From DATKNA01 sp963786765 (GTDB lineage: Bacteria; Actinomycetota; Actinomycetes; Actinomycetales; Kineosporiaceae): 64,000 bases of DNA. Within the stretch, counting starts at the first letter, position 1; each line of letters starts with the position of its first letter. The translations under genes were made by a program, and so were the position numbers. Where the stretch lies: positions 56,605 to 120,604 of the forward strand of contig CAWBAJ010000017.1 of the NCBI GenBank assembly GCA_963786765.1, written 5' to 3'. Under the pieces are notes generated by a model. It saw only the letters and a list, made by a program, of their open reading frames with translations. It ran no database searches and was not told where the DNA came from. Positions 1 to 7,804 of this stretch are shown one piece after another.

Positions 1-1
1 C

Positions 2-400
2 GTCTGGGAACTCGTGACGGACGTCACCTCCTGGCCCGAGTACATGCCCACGGTGCAATCGGTCGAGCGCCTCGAGGAGGGGCCGCTCCGGCTGGGTGCC
101 CGCGCGCTGATCAAACAGCCCGGCCAGCAGCGCGCCCTCTGGACCGTGACCGAGTTCACCCCTGGGCACACCTTCACCTGGGAGTCGCGCCGGCAGGGCG
201 TGATGATGACGGGCTCCCACCGGGTCGAGGCCGACGACGCGGGAACGCGCAGCACGCTCGTGCTGACGATGTCCGGTCCGCTGGCGCCCGTGCTCGGCCG
301 GATGCTGGCGCCCCTGATGCGCCGCGTGCTCCGCACGGAGAACGGCTGCTTCGCGGAGCGCGCGCAGGCCCAGGCGCACCGGACGCCGCACGGGGGCTGA
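2..400 (+). CDS. SRPBCC (polyketide cyclase/dehydrase-like) protein, 5' partial
   Basis: The frame is open from the left edge, so the true start lies outside the window; a GTG at 14 is only the first internal start codon. The visible 132 residues begin VWELVTDVTSWPEYMPTV, the typical first helix of the START/SRPBCC fold, where a hydrophobic-ligand cavity is formed. A beta-rich middle part (LWTVTEFTPGHTFTWES) and a C-terminal helix (PVLGRMLAPLMRRVL) follow, as expected for the family. Such proteins bind small hydrophobic ligands or act as polyketide cyclases; the substrate cannot be told. It is followed after 22 bp by a globin gene on the same strand. Confidence 0.75.
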   Translation, partial: VWELVTDVTSWPEYMPTVQSVERLEEGPLRLGARALIKQPGQQRALWTVTEFTPGHTFTWESRRQGVMMTGSHRVEADDAGTRSTLVLTMSGPLAPVLGRMLAPLMRRVLRTENGCFAERAQAQAHRTPHGG

Positions 401-422
401 GAGGGGCTGAGACACTGCACGA

Positions 423-818
423 ATGACGGTGCAGCCCGGCGCTCAGCCGACGTTCTACGAGCAGGTCGGCGGGCACGAGACGTTCGTCCGCCTCGTCGAC
501 GTCTTCTACGACGGCGTCGCCGCCGACCCGGAACTGCGTGCTCTCTACCCGGAGGAGGACCTGACCGGGGCGAAGGAGCGGCTGCGGATGTTCCTCGAGC
601 AGTACTGGGGCGGGCCCACCACCTACAGCCAGCAGCGCGGGCACCCGCGGCTGCGCCTACGGCACGCGCCGTTCCGGGTGAACCCGCAGGCGCGGGACCG
701 CTGGCTCGCCCACATGCGCACAGCCGTCGAGTCGCTGCGTCTCGCGCCGATGCTCGAGTCGGTGCTGTGGGACTACCTCGAGCGTGCCGCCTGGAGCATG
801 GTCAACACGATGGAGTGA
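423..818 (+). CDS. glbO: group 2 truncated haemoglobin (GlbO-like)
   Basis: A 131-residue protein, the normal size for a 2-on-2 globin. It carries the TrHb2 features YEQVGG near residue 12, Tyr29 at the B10 position, the segment WGGPTTYSQQRGHPRLRLRH with the likely proximal haem ligand His81, and Trp94 in the G helix. Group 2 truncated globins bind oxygen and NO and are thought to act in oxygen handling or NO detoxification in the cytosol. The start is the ATG at 423, 22 bp after the SRPBCC gene, so the two may be co-transcribed. I am confident of the family, less so of the physiological role. Confidence 0.92.
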   Translation: MTVQPGAQPTFYEQVGGHETFVRLVDVFYDGVAADPELRALYPEEDLTGAKERLRMFLEQYWGGPTTYSQQRGHPRLRLRHAPFRVNPQARDRWLAHMRTAVESLRLAPMLESVLWDYLERAAWSMVNTME

Positions 819-856
819 TCGCGCATGATCCGCTGCCGTGCGGGCAGAACAGGATC

Positions 857-1444
857 ATGAGCGACGCCAGCGCGATCGGCGGCTGGATCCTCGCCGCTGC
901 GGTCGTCGCCGCGCTCGCGGGTGGCGCCGGCGCGGCGAGCGGATCCGGCAGCTCGAGCAGCACGACGAGCTCGACCAGCACGACGACCTCGACCAGCTCG
1001 ACCAGTTCGGGCGGTTCGGGCACGTCGGCGGCACCGACGACGAGCGTGGCGAGCACCACAGGAACGACCGGCGCCACTCGCGCGGCGGCTCCGTGCACGA
1101 GGATCAGCACGGTCCGCTCGACCGACGGCACGCTCTACCGCCAGTTCCCCGTCAGCGCCGCGGGCTCCTACCTGTGCGGGCTGGAGCGGGGCGACACCGG
1201 CCGGTCCGTGATGGCGATGCAGCAGGCGCTGGCCAAGTGCTCGGACCGCACGATCAAGGTCGACGGCATCTTCGGCCCGGGGACGCAGGCGGCCGTCGAG
1301 AACGAGCAGCACCGCCAGGGCGCGGCGACGGCGACCGGGGTCTACGGTCCTCAGACCGCCAAGGGAATGCTCTGGCCGTGGTTCACGGATTCCACGAACA
1401 CGTTCACGGGGCACTGCGGGCCGGTGTCGGAGCGGTCGGGCTGA
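857..1444 (+). CDS. exported peptidoglycan-binding domain protein
   Basis: I chose the ATG at 857 because it directly precedes a membrane or signal segment (about residues 8-27, GGWILAAAVVAALAGGAGAA). A low-complexity Ser/Thr/Gly linker follows (about residues 28-80), then a C-terminal domain of the PG_binding_1 type (about residues 110-180, with LERGDTGRSVMAMQQAL and VDGIFGPGTQAAVE). Such domains bind the glycan or peptide part of the cell wall, so the protein is probably anchored at or secreted through the membrane and held in the wall. No catalytic domain is visible. Its 3' end overlaps by 41 bp the end of the convergent oxidoreductase gene. Confidence 0.8.
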   Translation: MSDASAIGGWILAAAVVAALAGGAGAASGSGSSSSTTSSTSTTTSTSSTSSGGSGTSAAPTTSVASTTGTTGATRAAAPCTRISTVRSTDGTLYRQFPVSAAGSYLCGLERGDTGRSVMAMQQALAKCSDRTIKVDGIFGPGTQAAVENEQHRQGAATATGVYGPQTAKGMLWPWFTDSTNTFTGHCGPVSERSG

Positions 1445-3032
1445 CGGAGCGCTCGAACTCCTCCGCCGCTCGCGCGACATTGCGCTGCATCCCGCCGAAG
1501 ACAACGCCGTGGAACGGCTTGACCGCCCACCAGTAGAGCTGCCCGGGCAACCCCCGCGGGTGGAAGTACGCCACCTGCCGGAACACCGTGCGCCCCTGCG
1601 CGTCGGTCTCCGCCCGAAGGTCGAGCCACGCGAGGCCCGGCAGGCGCATCTCCGCGCGCAGCCGCAGGAGCTCCTGCTCCTGGACGTCCTCGACCCGCCA
1701 CCAGTCGAGGGCGTCCCCGACCCGGACCCTGTCGGGCAGCCGCCGGCCGCGCCGCAGGCCGGGGCCGCCGCTGACGACGTCCAGCCAGCCCCGCACCCGC
1801 CAGGCCAGCGCCCAGGAGTACCAGCCGTTGACCCCGCCGATGCCCTCGATCACCGACCACAGCGAGGCCCGGCTCGCCGACACCGGCGAGGACCGGTCGT
1901 CGACGTAGAGGCTGCCTCCCGCCCAGTCCGGATCGCTGGGCAAGGGGTCGCTCGGCGCCCCGGCCATGGACGCGGACGACCACCTGGTGGCCACGTCCGC
2001 CTCGCCGATCCTCTGCAACGCGAGCTCGACGGCTCGGTCGAACCCGAGCAGGCCCTCGGGCGGGTCGGGCACGTACTGCGTGATGTCCCGGTCCTTGACG
2101 ACGACCTCGTGCACGAGGCTCTCCACCAGCGGCCGGGCCAGGCCGTTCGGCACCGGTGTCACGACCCCCACCCAGTGACTCGAGAGCCGGGGCGTGAGCA
2201 CGTTGATCGGAATGATGAACCGTCGTGACAGTCCGGCGACCTTCGCGTAGCGCTGCATCATGTCGCGGTAGGTGAGCACCTCGGGCCCCCCGATGTCGAA
2301 GCCCCGGTTCACCTCCGCCGGCATCGTGGCGCTGCCGACCAGGTAGCGCAGGACGTCGCGGATGGCGATGGGCTGGATCCTGGTGCTCACCCACCGGGGG
2401 GTGATCATGACGGGCAGTCGTTCGGTGAGGTAGCGCAGCATCTCGAACGACGCCGACCCCGATCCGAGGATCACGGCGGCCCGCAGCACCGTCGTCGGCA
2501 CCCCGCTAGCCAGCAGGATCTCGCCCACCTCCCGCCGGGAGTCGAGGTGGCGGGACAGGTCCTCGCCCTCGGGGTACAGGCCGCCGAGGTAGACCAGCCT
2601 CCCGACGTGCGCTTCCCGAGCGGCTCTGGCGAACTCGCGGGCCGTGTGCCGGTCGGTCGACTCGAACCGGCGGCCGGAGCCCAGGCTGTGCAGCAGGTAG
2701 TAGGCGACATCCACCCCGTCCAGCGCCTGCCGCAGGACGGCGGGGTCGGCGGCGTCGCCCTCGACCACCTCGACCTGGGAGAACCAGGCCCGGTCGCGCA
2801 GCCGCGGTGCATGCCGGGCCAGGGCCCGGACCCGCCAGCCGGTGGCGAGCAGTTCCGGCACGAGCCGCCCGCCGATGTAGCCGGTCACGCCGGTGACCAG
2901 TGCGACGCGACCCGCGCCGTCGGAAGGCCCCTCGGGGGCATCGTCGTGTGCGGGCACGTCCCCAGTCTCGGCCGGTGCCGGTGCCGGCGCACCCCGTGGC
3001 CCCGGGCTTCGGGGACCTGCCTCGGTGAACAC
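1404..3032 (-). CDS. NAD(P)-binding oxidoreductase with C-terminal DUF2867
   Basis: A 542-residue protein. A Pro/Ala-rich leader of about 40 residues precedes an atypical SDR-type Rossmann fold with the dinucleotide motif TGVTGYIGG (about residues 48-56). The Rossmann part runs to about residue 330 and resembles NmrA/epimerase-like proteins. The last 170 residues (GGVNGWYSWALAWRVRGWLD, then QVAYFHPRGLPGQLYWW) match DUF2867. Such two-domain proteins are common in actinobacteria and are annotated as NAD(P)H-binding oxidoreductases without a known substrate. The true start could be a later codon, because the leader is low in complexity. The downstream neighbour on the other strand is the wall-binding protein, with overlapping 3' ends. 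Confidence 0.85.
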   Translation of the reverse strand: MFTEAGPRSPGPRGAPAPAPAETGDVPAHDDAPEGPSDGAGRVALVTGVTGYIGGRLVPELLATGWRVRALARHAPRLRDRAWFSQVEVVEGDAADPAVLRQALDGVDVAYYLLHSLGSGRRFESTDRHTAREFARAAREAHVGRLVYLGGLYPEGEDLSRHLDSRREVGEILLASGVPTTVLRAAVILGSGSASFEMLRYLTERLPVMITPRWVSTRIQPIAIRDVLRYLVGSATMPAEVNRGFDIGGPEVLTYRDMMQRYAKVAGLSRRFIIPINVLTPRLSSHWVGVVTPVPNGLARPLVESLVHEVVVKDRDITQYVPDPPEGLLGFDRAVELALQRIGEADVATRWSSASMAGAPSDPLPSDPDWAGGSLYVDDRSSPVSASRASLWSVIEGIGGVNGWYSWALAWRVRGWLDVVSGGPGLRRGRRLPDRVRVGDALDWWRVEDVQEQELLRLRAEMRLPGLAWLDLRAETDAQGRTVFRQVAYFHPRGLPGQLYWWAVKPFHGVVFGGMQRNVARAAEEFERSVSPTAPTPARSAP

Positions 3033-3035
3033 CCG

Positions 3036-3815
3036 TCAGCTGCCGCCGGCCAGGCCCTCGCAGTAGCCCGGCACCGCGGCCTCTCCGCCCGCGGCGAGCA
3101 CGAGGACGACCCACTTGTGCGAGCCGACCTTCACCTTCCCTCGCAGGTACTGCTTGCAGTACGCCTTCAGGGTCGCCAGCGGTGGCAGGTCGGCCGGCGC
3201 CGTGGACTGTGTCGGGGACGGCGTCGGCGTGGGCTTCGGCGCGGCGGGCGGGCCGGCGGGCGCGGACGTCGGCGGGGCGGAGTCCGGTGGCGGGGAGGTC
3301 GTGGACGTCGACGTGGACGACGCGGGCGCGGACGTCGACGCCGGCGCGGTGGACGTCGACGTGGATGTCGACGTCGACGTGGATGCCGACGTCGACGTGG
3401 ATGCCGTTCCCGCGCCGCCCGTGGGGGCGACGGGAGCGGTCGTCGCGCCGCCCCCCGAGGGCTGCGAGCTCGTGGCGCCAGGATGCCCGGACGCCGCCGG
3501 GGACGCGGTCGGCGAGCTGGGGGAGGGGCGGGGTCCCGCGCCCGGGTAGGTGCCGGTGATGGCGGCAGCCGTCCCGGTGAGCGCGAGGGCCGCCACGCCG
3601 CCGGCGGCAGCGAGCCGCAACCGGCGGCGGCGGCGGGCCGCCGCGACAGCCGCCGTGGCGCTCGCGCTGAGCGCGCGGAACGACTCGAGGTAGGCGTGCT
3701 CGCGGGCCAGCTCCTCGGGGGTGCCGGGACCGGTGAGGGCGTCGACGAGCATCCGGAGCGCCGCCTCGTGGGAGGCGTCGTCATCCGGCTGCCCGGTGCG
3801 GGGACGATCAGCCAT
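3036..3815 (-). CDS. single-pass membrane protein, putative partner of the ECF sigma factor
   Basis: A 259-residue protein whose ATG overlaps the stop region of the upstream sigma factor gene by 8 bp, so the pair is almost certainly co-transcribed and translationally coupled. It has a short helical cytoplasmic part (about residues 14-60), an Arg-rich stop, one transmembrane segment (AAAGGVAALALTGTAAAI, near residue 75), a long Ser/Thr/Pro linker with an (ST)n run, and a small extracellular end with two Cys (LKAYCKQYLRG and VPGYCEGL). The position suggests an anti-sigma or sensing role. I see no HxxxCxxC zinc anti-sigma motif, so this rests on context. Confidence 0.7.
   Translation of the reverse strand: MADRPRTGQPDDDASHEAALRMLVDALTGPGTPEELAREHAYLESFRALSASATAAVAAARRRRRLRLAAAGGVAALALTGTAAAITGTYPGAGPRPSPSSPTASPAASGHPGATSSQPSGGGATTAPVAPTGGAGTASTSTSASTSTSTSTSTSTAPASTSAPASSTSTSTTSPPPDSAPPTSAPAGPPAAPKPTPTPSPTQSTAPADLPPLATLKAYCKQYLRGKVKVGSHKWVVLVLAAGGEAAVPGYCEGLAGGS
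3300..3405. repeat. 12-bp-type tandem repeat coding for (ST)n
   Basis: Near-identical copies of a GTCGACGTGGAT-like unit lie inside the membrane-protein gene. On the coding (minus) strand they give alternating Ser-Thr residues in the extracellular linker. The same repeat makes a spurious Asp-Val ORF on the plus strand. Confidence 0.7.
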
Positions 3816-4416
3816 GACGTCGCGTCAACGCCTCTCTCTCTGCGGCCGTTACGTCCGACACCCGATCGGGTGCGCCCTCGGTGAGCCGCTGCGCCAGGGT
3901 GGCGAGGGCGCGGTGGACGGCGACACGCACGGCACCAGGGCTGCGGCCGACGATCCGGGCGACCTCGGCAGGCTCGAGGCCGACGATCACGCGCAGCGCC
4001 ACCATCTCGGACTGGGCCGGCGGGAGGGTGGCGAGCAGGCGGAGGGCGTTCTCGGTGCCGAGGCGTGCGAGCGCCTCGTCGGCGGCATCCGGGCCGGCCT
4101 CGCGCACCGGCGGCAGTTCGTCGGCCGGCGTCTCGGGGCGCCTGACCGCCGCGCGGGCGTGGTCACGTGCGGTGTTGCGGCCAACCACGGTGAGCCAGGC
4201 TCGGAACGCCTGCTCGTCACCGGTGAAGGAGTTCAGGTTCTTGATGACCTTGATCCAGGTCTCCGAGGCCACGTCCTCCGCCGCGTCCCCAGTGGTGACC
4301 CGCAGGTACCGCAACAACAGAGGGTGAGTGGCTCGCCACAGCTGCGCGAAGGCCTCGGGATCACCGCTGGAGGCGGCCGACAGGACCGCCGGGAACGACT
4401 CCCCGAGCTCGTTCAC
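3808..4416 (-). CDS. ECF-family RNA polymerase sigma factor
   Basis: The start is the GTG at 4416 (VNELGESFPAVL), giving 202 residues, the normal ECF length; the longer open frame upstream is Arg-rich and not protein-like. Region 2 is seen in AFAQLWRATHPLLLRYLRV and EDVASETWIKVIKNL, region 4 in LEPAEVARIVGRSPGAVRVA, with the usual LLATLPPAQSEMVALR before it. ECF factors direct RNA polymerase to small stress or envelope regulons. The next gene overlaps its 3' end and encodes a membrane protein that may control it. The upstream sequence is a GA-rich run that provides a weak ribosome-binding site. Confidence 0.88.
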   Translation of the reverse strand: MNELGESFPAVLSAASSGDPEAFAQLWRATHPLLLRYLRVTTGDAAEDVASETWIKVIKNLNSFTGDEQAFRAWLTVVGRNTARDHARAAVRRPETPADELPPVREAGPDAADEALARLGTENALRLLATLPPAQSEMVALRVIVGLEPAEVARIVGRSPGAVRVAVHRALATLAQRLTEGAPDRVSDVTAAEREALTRRHG

Positions 4417-4562
4417 TCTCTCTCTCTCGCACCGGTCACCGCCAGTGCGGCCCCGACCCGGACATTCGTCGCGGATCAGGCCATGCCTGCGGTCCCGCCC
4501 ACCGTACGTGAGAGTCCGGGCCGCGATGCGCCTTTCGGGCACACGGCGCGAGCCGGAGGAGG

Positions 4563-5594
4563 TCAGGGCGCCGCGGGGCCGTCGGCCTTCACGGCGTCGT
4601 TCCCCCGGGGTCGGGCCGGACCGGGAGCGTCCCCGGCGACCCATACCGCGGACTGGGGGTGCGCCACCCGGACGCCCTCGGCGTCGAAGCGCTCCTTGAT
4701 GCGCCGGCGCAGCTCGCGAGCCACCGCCCACTGCTGCAGCGGCTGCGTCTTGACCACGAGCCGCAGCACCACCCCGTCGGCCGTTACGGACTCGACGCCC
4801 CACATCTCGGGCTCCTCGAGCACGAGCGCGCCGAACTGTTCGTCATCCTTGAGCTTCTTGGCGACGTCGAGCAGGAGGTCCTCGGCCCGTGCGACGTCCT
4901 CCCCGTAGGCGATGCCGACGTCCATCACCGCGCGTGCCCAGCCCTGCGAGCGGTTGCCGACCCGCAGCACCTCTCCGTTGCGGATGTACCAGACGGTGCC
5001 GTCGACGTCGCGGACCCGGGTGACGCGCAGGCCGACGGCCTCGACGACGCCCGACGCGTCGCCGAGGTCGACCACGTCGCCGACGCCGTACTGGTCCTCG
5101 ACGAGCATGAACAGACCGGAGATCACGTCGCGGACCAGGGTCTGAGCGCCGAAACCGACGGCGACGCCGACGATGCCGGCGCTCGCGAGCAGCGGACCGG
5201 TGGCGATCCCCAGCTGATCGAGGATCATCAGTCCCGCCACCACCCCGATGGTCGCGGTGGTCAGGCTCTTGAGCACGGATGCGGTGGTTCGGGCCCGCTG
5301 CTCGCGGCGGGCGGTCAGGATCAGGGTCGAGGGGAGACGATCCTCGAGCTGCCCGAGGCCGGCCCGGCCCGACACGATGCCGTCCGCCACCCGGTCGATG
5401 ACCCGGTGGGTGACGAAGCGCACCACGAGGGCCAGCACGACGATGAGGGCGACCGCCAGCGGCGGCCCGAGGAACACGTCGAACCAGTGGCCGACCTGCC
5501 CGGCGGCGGCGTTCACCGCGCTCGACGGCGACGGCGACGGGCTCGGAGTATCAGCGCCCAGCACCCCGCCGAGGGTAGCGGCGCCCTGCGGCAC
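4563..5594 (-). CDS. MscS-type mechanosensitive ion channel
   Basis: About 343 residues from a GTG at 5594; a second in-frame GTG at 5564 is possible and neither has a clear ribosome-binding site. One or two N-terminal transmembrane segments (GPPLAVALIVVLALVVRFV) are followed by the pore-lining helix and beta-domain signature GIVGVAVGFGAQTLVRDVIS then GLFMLVEDQYGVGDVVDL, diagnostic of the MscS fold. A C-terminal alpha/beta part follows (MDVGIAYGEDVARAEDLLLD). These channels open under membrane tension on hypo-osmotic shock. The start lies 9 bp after the stop of the prolyl oligopeptidase gene on the same strand, so the two are probably one transcript. Confidence 0.88.
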   Translation of the reverse strand: MPQGAATLGGVLGADTPSPSPSPSSAVNAAAGQVGHWFDVFLGPPLAVALIVVLALVVRFVTHRVIDRVADGIVSGRAGLGQLEDRLPSTLILTARREQRARTTASVLKSLTTATIGVVAGLMILDQLGIATGPLLASAGIVGVAVGFGAQTLVRDVISGLFMLVEDQYGVGDVVDLGDASGVVEAVGLRVTRVRDVDGTVWYIRNGEVLRVGNRSQGWARAVMDVGIAYGEDVARAEDLLLDVAKKLKDDEQFGALVLEEPEMWGVESVTADGVVLRLVVKTQPLQQWAVARELRRRIKERFDAEGVRVAHPQSAVWVAGDAPGPARPRGNDAVKADGPAAP

Positions 5595-5602
5595 GGTCGG
5601 CG

Positions 5603-7726
5603 TCAGAGCGGCAGACCGGTCCAGCGGGCGGTGAACGCGAGGGTGTCCGCGGACAGGTCGACGGACCGGGACAGGGCGCGGGCGCCGTGGCCGACGTCCT
5701 TCTCCCGGCGGAGCAGGACGGGGCGGCCGCTCGCGGTCGCGTGCTGGAGGGCCGCGCACATCTTGCGAGCGTGCAGCGGGTCCACCCGGGTGTCGCCGTC
5801 GAAGACGGTGAACAGCACCGCCGGGTACGCCGTGCCCTCGGTGACGTGGTGGTACGGGGAGTACGACAGCAGCCACGCCAGTTGCTCAGCGTCGTCCGCG
5901 GCGCCGTACTCGACGTTCCAGGTGGCACCGAGGCCGAACTTCTCGTACCGGACCATGTCGAGCAGCGGCGCCGAGCACGTCACGGCGGCGTAGAGCTCGG
6001 GCCGCTGGGTCAGCGCGGCGCCGACCAGCAGCCCGCCGTTCGAGCCGCCGCTGATCGCGAGCTGCCCGCTCGTCGTCCAGCCGTCCGCGACGAGGCGCTC
6101 GGCCGCCGCGTGGAAGTCGTCGAAGACGTTCTGCTTGGCGCCCAGCATCCCGTCCCGGTGCCAGGACTCGCCCTCCTCGGCGCCGCCGCGCAGATTCGCC
6201 ACGGCGTAGACGCCGCCCGCCTCGACCCAGGCGAGGATGCTCGCGGAGTACCCGGGGGTGAGCGACACCCCGAAGCCTCCGTACCCGTAGAGGATCGCGG
6301 GGCGCGGGCCCGCCTCGACCCCTTCGCGGGCCAGCACGAACATCCGCACGGTCGTGCCGTCCGCCGAGGTGTACGAGACCTGCTGGGCGACGACCGGTGG
6401 CACCTCGACGACGCCCGGCGGGCTGCTGAAGAGCGACACCGTGCGGTCCCGCCCGTCGTACCGGTACACGTGCGGAAGGGTGGTGTGGTCGGTGTAGGTG
6501 AACCACGTCTCGTGCCCGCCCTCGGGCCGCCCCACGAGCCCGCCGACGGAGCCGATCCCGGGCAGCGCGACCCGGGCGCTGTCGCCGTCCAGGGGTGCCC
6601 CGGTGGCGAGGTGGTGCGCGGTCACCTCGGACACGGCGTGACGCGTCCACGAGGCGAGCAGCAGGGGCTGGTCGCCGAGCTCGGGGCCGTCCAGGACGAC
6701 GTAGTCCTCGAGCACCGCCTCCGGGTCCTCGGGCAGCAGGTCCCGCCAGGTGGCGGGACCGGGGTCCTCGGGGGAGCTCACGGCGAGCCGGCCGCGCGGG
6801 GCGTCGAGGTCGGTCGCCACGTACAGCCGGCCGTCACGGCCCACGCTGGCGCTGATGTTCGCATCGAGGCCCACGGCGAGCTCGCGCAGCGGGGGAGCGG
6901 CGAGGTCGGCGCCCTCGAGCGGGGCGATCCACACGTCGTTGCGCGGCGCGGTGCCGGTCGCCGCCGAGACGAGAAGCCAGCGGCCGTCCAGCGACACGGA
7001 GACGCCGTAGTACGACCGGATGTCGAGCCCCGCACCGAAGATCTCCACGTCGCCGGCGGGGTCGGTGCCGACCCGGTGGAACCACACCCGGCGGTGGTAC
7101 TGGCGCTCCTCCTCCGGGCGACCCGCGGGGTCGAGCCGGCGGACGTAGTAGTACGACTCCCCACCCGGGACCCAGGCGACGGGGGAGTAGCGGGCCCGGT
7201 CGATGGGCCCCTCCACCTGCTCGCCGGTGGCCACGTCGAGAACGCGCAGCACGCTCTCCTCCGTGCCGCCCTCCGACAGCTGGTAGGCGAGCAGCTGCCC
7301 TTCCTTGCTGGGCTGCCAGGCGTCGAGCGTCGTCAGCCCGGTCGGGTCGAGCGCCATCGGATCGATGAGCACACGCTCGGGCTCGTCGCCGTCCTGAACG
7401 AGCAGGACGCCGTGCTCCTGCGACCCCTCGCGCCGGACGAAGAACCGCCGTTCCCCTCGCCAGATCGGGACGCCGACCACGCCGGCGGACAGCAGGTCGC
7501 GGATGCGATCACCGAGCCGGGCGCGGCCGGGCCACCCGGCCGCCTGCGCCGCGAACAGGTCGTCCTGCGCGTCGGACCACGCCTGCGTGCGCGGGTCGGA
7601 CGAGTCCTCGAGCCATCGGTAGGGATCGGCGACGGGCACCCCTGACACATCCTCGACGAGGTCGAGCCGCTCGGCCGGCGGGTACTCGGGGCGGGCCGGG
7701 GCGGAGGACGGCGGCGTGGAGGTCAC
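5603..7726 (-). CDS. prolyl oligopeptidase family serine peptidase (S9A)
   Basis: A 707-residue protein, the usual size for the family. The N-terminal beta-propeller starts after VADPYRWLEDSSDPRTQAW, the classic first helix. The C-terminal alpha/beta hydrolase domain has all three catalytic residues: Ser in ISGGSNGGLLVG (about residue 558), Asp in FDGDTRVDPLHARKM (about 645) and His in DVGHGA (about 679). It cleaves short peptides after proline in the cytosol. No signal peptide is visible. The gene precedes the MscS channel on the same strand and is divergent from malQ. Confidence 0.93.
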   Translation of the reverse strand: MTSTPPSSAPARPEYPPAERLDLVEDVSGVPVADPYRWLEDSSDPRTQAWSDAQDDLFAAQAAGWPGRARLGDRIRDLLSAGVVGVPIWRGERRFFVRREGSQEHGVLLVQDGDEPERVLIDPMALDPTGLTTLDAWQPSKEGQLLAYQLSEGGTEESVLRVLDVATGEQVEGPIDRARYSPVAWVPGGESYYYVRRLDPAGRPEEERQYHRRVWFHRVGTDPAGDVEIFGAGLDIRSYYGVSVSLDGRWLLVSAATGTAPRNDVWIAPLEGADLAAPPLRELAVGLDANISASVGRDGRLYVATDLDAPRGRLAVSSPEDPGPATWRDLLPEDPEAVLEDYVVLDGPELGDQPLLLASWTRHAVSEVTAHHLATGAPLDGDSARVALPGIGSVGGLVGRPEGGHETWFTYTDHTTLPHVYRYDGRDRTVSLFSSPPGVVEVPPVVAQQVSYTSADGTTVRMFVLAREGVEAGPRPAILYGYGGFGVSLTPGYSASILAWVEAGGVYAVANLRGGAEEGESWHRDGMLGAKQNVFDDFHAAAERLVADGWTTSGQLAISGGSNGGLLVGAALTQRPELYAAVTCSAPLLDMVRYEKFGLGATWNVEYGAADDAEQLAWLLSYSPYHHVTEGTAYPAVLFTVFDGDTRVDPLHARKMCAALQHATASGRPVLLRREKDVGHGARALSRSVDLSADTLAFTARWTGLPL

Positions 7727-7804
7727 GGCGTCACCCTAGGGCGGCCCCCTGACAGCGGGTGCACCGAACTGCGCCCGACGGTGGGTCTGGCAGGATCCTG
7801 GGGC

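Noticed and set aside
3115..3549. Asp-Val repeat protein on the plus strand
   Set aside because: It is the complement of the (ST)n repeat inside the sigma-partner gene, whose operon context and membrane segment are convincing.
3808..4803. Longer 331-residue form of the sigma factor
   Set aside because: The first 129 residues are Arg/Gly-rich without protein character and overlap the 3' end of the MscS gene; the GTG at 4416 gives the normal ECF length.
5687..7645. 652-residue plus-strand open frame opposite the prolyl oligopeptidase
   Set aside because: The peptidase strand has the complete catalytic triad; the opposite frame has only biased composition.
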